DNA of 64,000 bases, taken from Methanomassiliicoccales archaeon RumEn M1 (GTDB lineage Archaea > Thermoplasmatota > Thermoplasmata > Methanomassiliicoccales > Methanomassiliicoccaceae). Location of the stretch: positions 1-64,000 of the forward strand of contig LJKK01000027.1 in assembly GCA_001421185.1 (NCBI GenBank), written 5' to 3'. The notes under the pieces were generated by a model. The model saw nothing but the letters and a program-made list of their open reading frames with translations. It made no database searches and had not been told where the DNA came from. Position numbers and translations under genes: made by a program. Shown one piece after another: positions 61,004-64,000 of this stretch. The first letter of the stretch is position 1. The number at the start of each line of letters is the position of its first letter.

Positions 61004-61979
61004 GTCCTTCCACCAACCAGAGATAGGCGTCCTCCAGCGTCGGCTCCTTCACGTGCACGTCCAGCACTCGGCATTCTAGGGAACGGGTGACCGGCGTGAG
61101 CATCTCTCCGGCATCGCACACCTGCACCCGCATGACCTGCTTGGAGCCGTTGGTCGTCGATGACACGGCCCGGACGCCGTCCAGTCCCCTGACCCTATCC
61201 ATCTCCAGGTCGGTGATGCCGAAGCCTTCCACCTCGATGACCGAGGTGTCCTTGACCAGGGACTTCAGGCCGGTCGGGGTGTCCAGGGCCAGCAGCTTGC
61301 CGCCGTTGATGACCGCTATGCGCCCGCACAGCTCGTCGGCCTCGAGCATGTAATGGGTGGTGAGAAGTATGGTCTTCCCCATGCCTATGAGCTCCTGGGT
61401 CATCCGGCGGATGTCCCGGGACGCCTGAGGGTCGAGGCCGATGGTGGGCTCGTCCAGGAAGATCACCTCAGGGTCGTGGACGATGCCCTTGGCGATATGC
61501 AGCTTCTGTTTCATGCCGCGAGAGTAGTTCTCCACCTTCACATCGGCCTTCTCGGACAGTCCCACCATGTCCAGGACCTCCTGTATGCGGCGTTCGCGGT
61601 CGTGCAGGGGAACGCCGTACAGGTCGGCGAAGTACCTCAGGTTCTGTCGACCGGAGACGCGGTAGTAGAGGCCACGCTCGCCGCCCAACACCAGGCCGAT
61701 GCGCTTTCGCACCTCCATGGCATCATGCTGGACATCGTAGCCCAGGATGGTCGCCTTTCCCGAGGTCGGGATGAGGAGCGTGGTCAGCATCTTTATGGTC
61801 GTGGTCTTTCCGGCCCCGTTCGGGCCGAGGATCCCGAACAGCTCGCCGCGACCGACCGAGAAAGAGATGTGGTCGACCGCGAGGGTCTCCTTATACCTCT
61901 TGCGAATGATGCCGCTGGAGCTGCGGTAGATCCGCACCAGGTCCCTGGCCTCGATCACTGGGTCCTCGACCTCAACCAT
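60996..61979 (-). CDS. ABC-2 type transporter ATP-binding protein, DrrA-like
   Basis: A 327-residue ATPase. Walker A GPNGAGKTT, signature YSRGMKQKLHIAKGI, Walker B VIFLDEPTIGLDPQ, switch His in LLTTHYMLEADEL and a C-terminal DrrA-type extension (about 240-327) are present. The ATG at 61979 is preferred over 61994 because a TATA element (62004-62010) lies about 27 bases upstream, giving a leaderless message. It starts the export operon. Confidence 0.9.
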   Translation of the reverse strand: MVEVEDPVIEARDLVRIYRSSSGIIRKRYKETLAVDHISFSVGRGELFGILGPNGAGKTTTIKMLTTLLIPTSGKATILGYDVQHDAMEVRKRIGLVLGGERGLYYRVSGRQNLRYFADLYGVPLHDRERRIQEVLDMVGLSEKADVKVENYSRGMKQKLHIAKGIVHDPEVIFLDEPTIGLDPQASRDIRRMTQELIGMGKTILLTTHYMLEADELCGRIAVINGGKLLALDTPTGLKSLVKDTSVIEVEGFGITDLEMDRVRGLDGVRAVSSTTNGSKQVMRVQVCDAGEMLTPVTRSLECRVLDVHVKEPTLEDAYLWLVEGHA

Positions 61980-62102
61980 GAGGGGGGCGAACATTCAGGG
62001 CGATTTAATAATTACCGGCTTCCGATAGTTGGCACGCTGAGGGTGAGAGTAAGGCGTTTGGCGGCATCGTCGACGATGCCGCCTCGGAACGCTGAACCCC
62101 GC

Positions 62103-62729
62103 TCAGGCGTTGGCGTTCCTGATGTCCTCGATGTTCGTGTCGACCAGCTCGTAGGTAAGGACGCCCTCGTCATCGGTGGTCACCATGCGGTACATGATCG
62201 GAGATTCCTCCCCGATGTAGTAGTCGATCACGGCGCCATCCTCGGTCGCGCGGTAGTGCAGCACGTTCCTCGGACCGAACTCCGTTTCTATGACCTCCTC
62301 CCCGATCAGCTCGCCGAAGTCCTCTGGCTCGTCATCGTCCGAGATGCTGCCCACGGTATCGTTGGCATCGGCCGTCCAGGTGAAGTTGAACGTCATACCG
62401 TTTATGGTCTGCTCCATCCTCACGTCGTAGGAGTCGTCCGTGACATTGAGGAACGTCATCCTCATGGTGCCTTCTATGACACCTTCGCTATGACTGATCG
62501 AGAACTCGATGAAGTCTCCGTCGCTGATGTCATAGGGCAGCTGGTCGTCGCCTCCCAAGCCGCCGTTGTTGTCACCACCGTTCGTATCGCCGTTCCCGCC
62601 GGGGGCGTCGAACAGCCCCAGCATGAATGCCGCGACCGCGGCCACCACCAGCACCGCCACGATGGCGATGACCGCCACCAGCAGCGTCCGGCCGGACCTG
62701 GGCCTTGCAGGCCTAATATTTCCATCCAT
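62103..62729 (-). CDS. Membrane-anchored extracytoplasmic protein of unknown function
   Basis: A 208-residue protein. A basic N-terminus (MDGNIRPARPRSGRT) and one long hydrophobic helix (about 15-42) anchor it. A Gly/Asn/Asp linker (GGNGDTNGGDNNGGLGG) follows, then a very acidic beta-rich domain (about 65-208) with several N-x-T sequons. The composition fits a surface-exposed domain. No family is recognised. Confidence 0.65.
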   Translation of the reverse strand: MDGNIRPARPRSGRTLLVAVIAIVAVLVVAAVAAFMLGLFDAPGGNGDTNGGDNNGGLGGDDQLPYDISDGDFIEFSISHSEGVIEGTMRMTFLNVTDDSYDVRMEQTINGMTFNFTWTADANDTVGSISDDDEPEDFGELIGEEVIETEFGPRNVLHYRATEDGAVIDYYIGEESPIMYRMVTTDDEGVLTYELVDTNIEDIRNANA

Positions 62730-62762
62730 TAATTCACCTTGCTACTATTTGTGAGTTGGATA

Positions 62763-62789
62763 GGATATAACATTATCTAATGAGATAAT
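62763..62789. promoter_or_regulatory. Divergent promoter region with inverted repeat
   Basis: GGATATAAC (62763-62771) reads as a TATA element for the minus-strand gene. ATTATCT (62772-62778) and AGATAAT (62783-62789) form a 7-bp inverted repeat next to it. The spacer 62730-62876 shows nothing further. Confidence 0.35.
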
Positions 62790-62876
62790 TACAGTATGGC
62801 CAATAATTCTTGGAAGGTCTGACTTCATACCGTGAAATGAAATACGTCTATTCGAATCGCCTCGCAGGCTCATACG

Positions 62877-64000
62877 ATGATCGATAAGGTGGCTCTGGCG
62901 TCGATATCGGTAGTGGCGGCCGTGGCGTGTTTCTTCTTAGGCGTGTACGTCATTGGACGCAACCGGCACCTGGCCAGCTCACGCGTGTTCTTCGCCGTGA
63001 CGATGGCGGCGGCGCTGTCGGCCCTGTTCGACTTCCTGATCATCACCGCGTCGGATGCCGCCCAGGCAGGCCACTTCGCCAGGGGGATAGTATTCAACAC
63101 CGTCCTCCTGGCAGGGGGCATGATCCATCTGGCATTCCTGATCCCGTTCGAGAGGAGGGACTCGTTGGTGATCCGTCACCGATGGACCTATGCCGCCCTC
63201 ATCGTGGCGCTGGGCGGGTCGATGGCGGCCGGCGGCATAGAGGCGTCGGAGGACCAGTATGGATGGTGGGTCCTTCTGAACGAGGTCTCCCTGCTCTGGT
63301 ATGCCACCATGGTCCTGATGTTCTTCGTCAGCACCGTCATCCTGGTCCTGGCCTATCGCCGGGAGCGCAGCGAGGAGGAGAGGCGCCGCCTTCTGCCATT
63401 GATTGCCGGCATGGCGGTCCCGGTCCTATCCTCCCTGCAGGTGGCCAAGACGGTGATGGTCGACGCGATCGAACCTCCCCTGCTGTCGGTGATCATCCTG
63501 TCGACCTGCCTGTTCGTCGGCTACGGGGTGTTCCGCCAAAAGCTGTTCGTGCTGGAGCCGGTCAAGGAGAGGGTCCAGGGGAGCCCGGACACGCCCAGGA
63601 TGGGCGCGGGCGGCGTCGTGCTGGTGGAGACCAAGACCGACGACCTGGCCTATCGCATGTTCGTCAACGAGATAGCTTCCGGAGGACAGGGCCTGCTGAT
63701 ATCGCGTAGGCATCCCGTTCAGCTCAGGGAGCAGTATGGCCTGTCCAACACTCCCATGTTGTGGCTGACCACCAAGCCCGGGGCGGGGCATATCGACCCG
63801 GGCAGCCTGTCCCTCCTGTTGCACAGCGTGGTGGGCTTCCTGGAGAAGAGCTCCGAGGCGATCGTCCTGCTGGACGGTCTGGAATACCTTGAGACGTACA
63901 ACAAGGACGAAGCGATCATGCAGTTCATCTACGGCCTGAGGGACGCGGTCACCGTCACCGGTTCCAAGCTCATCGTATCGGTGGACCCAATGGCGCTCCG
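62877..64000 (+). CDS. Membrane DUF835 protein, C-terminally truncated by the window
   Basis: At least 374 residues. About seven N-terminal helices (residues 5-25, 36-56, 65-85, 98-118, 133-155, 165-185 and 195-215) form a membrane sensor-like module. A cytosolic DUF835 domain follows from about 245: RMFVNEIASGGQGLLISRR, then LSNTPMLWLTTKPGAGHIDP and AIVLLDGLEYLETYN. DUF835 is an archaeal domain of unknown function often joined to signalling modules. The reading frame is open to the window end. The ATG at 62877 immediately precedes the first helix. Confidence 0.78.
   Translation, partial: MIDKVALASISVVAAVACFFLGVYVIGRNRHLASSRVFFAVTMAAALSALFDFLIITASDAAQAGHFARGIVFNTVLLAGGMIHLAFLIPFERRDSLVIRHRWTYAALIVALGGSMAAGGIEASEDQYGWWVLLNEVSLLWYATMVLMFFVSTVILVLAYRRERSEEERRRLLPLIAGMAVPVLSSLQVAKTVMVDAIEPPLLSVIILSTCLFVGYGVFRQKLFVLEPVKERVQGSPDTPRMGAGGVVLVETKTDDLAYRMFVNEIASGGQGLLISRRHPVQLREQYGLSNTPMLWLTTKPGAGHIDPGSLSLLLHSVVGFLEKSSEAIVLLDGLEYLETYNKDEAIMQFIYGLRDAVTVTGSKLIVSVDPMAL

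Noticed and set aside
1-64000. CRISPR arrays, prophage or a large integrated element
   Set aside because: No regularly spaced repeats, no cas, integrase or phage structural genes were seen. Only two single insertion sequences are present.

Overview
The window is a gene-dense, GC-rich (roughly 60% by eye) archaeal chromosome segment. Archaeal markers include both subunits of topoisomerase VI, class I lysyl-tRNA synthetase, NAC, Sec61-beta, a DRG-type GTPase, MptA (GTP cyclohydrolase for methanopterin-type pterins), an archaeal PorGDAB pyruvate:ferredoxin oxidoreductase, a bacterio-opsin-activator-type HTH regulator, a DUF835 protein and an A1:U72 initiator tRNA-Met. TATA boxes at the archaeal distance precede many genes, and several starts look leaderless. 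The mix of a GatCAB operon, HypC, DUF1847, DUF362-ferredoxin and bacterial-type PanD and AspRS fits Thermoplasmatota, perhaps a Methanomassiliicoccales-like lineage. That placement is inference; no methanogenesis gene lies in the window.

Layout. 1-4.2 kb: 5' end of glpA, a DUF1622 membrane protein, initiator tRNA, and a glycine-betaine-type ABC transporter whose permease and binding protein are fused. 4.3-12.2 kb: HTH-10 regulator, SCP2 protein, RNase HII, DUF362 ferredoxin, mptA, a hybrid PAS histidine kinase, a HAD phosphatase and a TPR protein. 12.3-19.3 kb: translation block gatC-gatA-gatB facing a bacterial-type aspS, an Lrp regulator with a perfect palindrome at its promoter, and AlaX. 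19.4-25.1 kb: SsuABC-type transporter, glnA and an IS110/IS1111 element with a candidate bridge RNA. 25.1-29.5 kb: PstS-like surface protein, NAC, hypC, an IS5-like element and DUF1847. 29.6-36.4 kb: por operon divergent from ppsA, then CBS-ParB and tRNA-Asp. 36.4-47.2 kb: HDAC-family deacetylase, BtuFCD-type transporter, panD-rnhA, a candidate small RNA, hisS, a Cys/Met PLP enzyme, DRG GTPase and carbamate kinase. 47.3-57.9 kb: zinc-ribbon membrane protein, top6B-top6A, feo iron operon with DtxR-like operators, lysK, sec61-beta and ppa. 58-64 kb: a two-gene operon for charged disordered proteins, a DrrAB-type ABC exporter and a truncated membrane DUF835 protein.

How genes work together. AspRS plus GatCAB suggests indirect Asn-tRNA formation. 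PorGDAB (acetyl-CoA to pyruvate) and PpsA (pyruvate to PEP) share a divergent promoter region and form an anabolic entry to gluconeogenesis. The feo operon carries a promoter bracketed by two iron-box-like repeats.

Sequence-quality warning. Nine genes (rnhB, pgp, gatA, alaX, glnA, porA, porG, hisS, arcC) are interrupted by single-base indels, several in G/C runs of seven where six would restore the frame. Most are essential or single-copy, so these are probably sequencing or assembly errors. They are annotated as single frameshifted CDSs.
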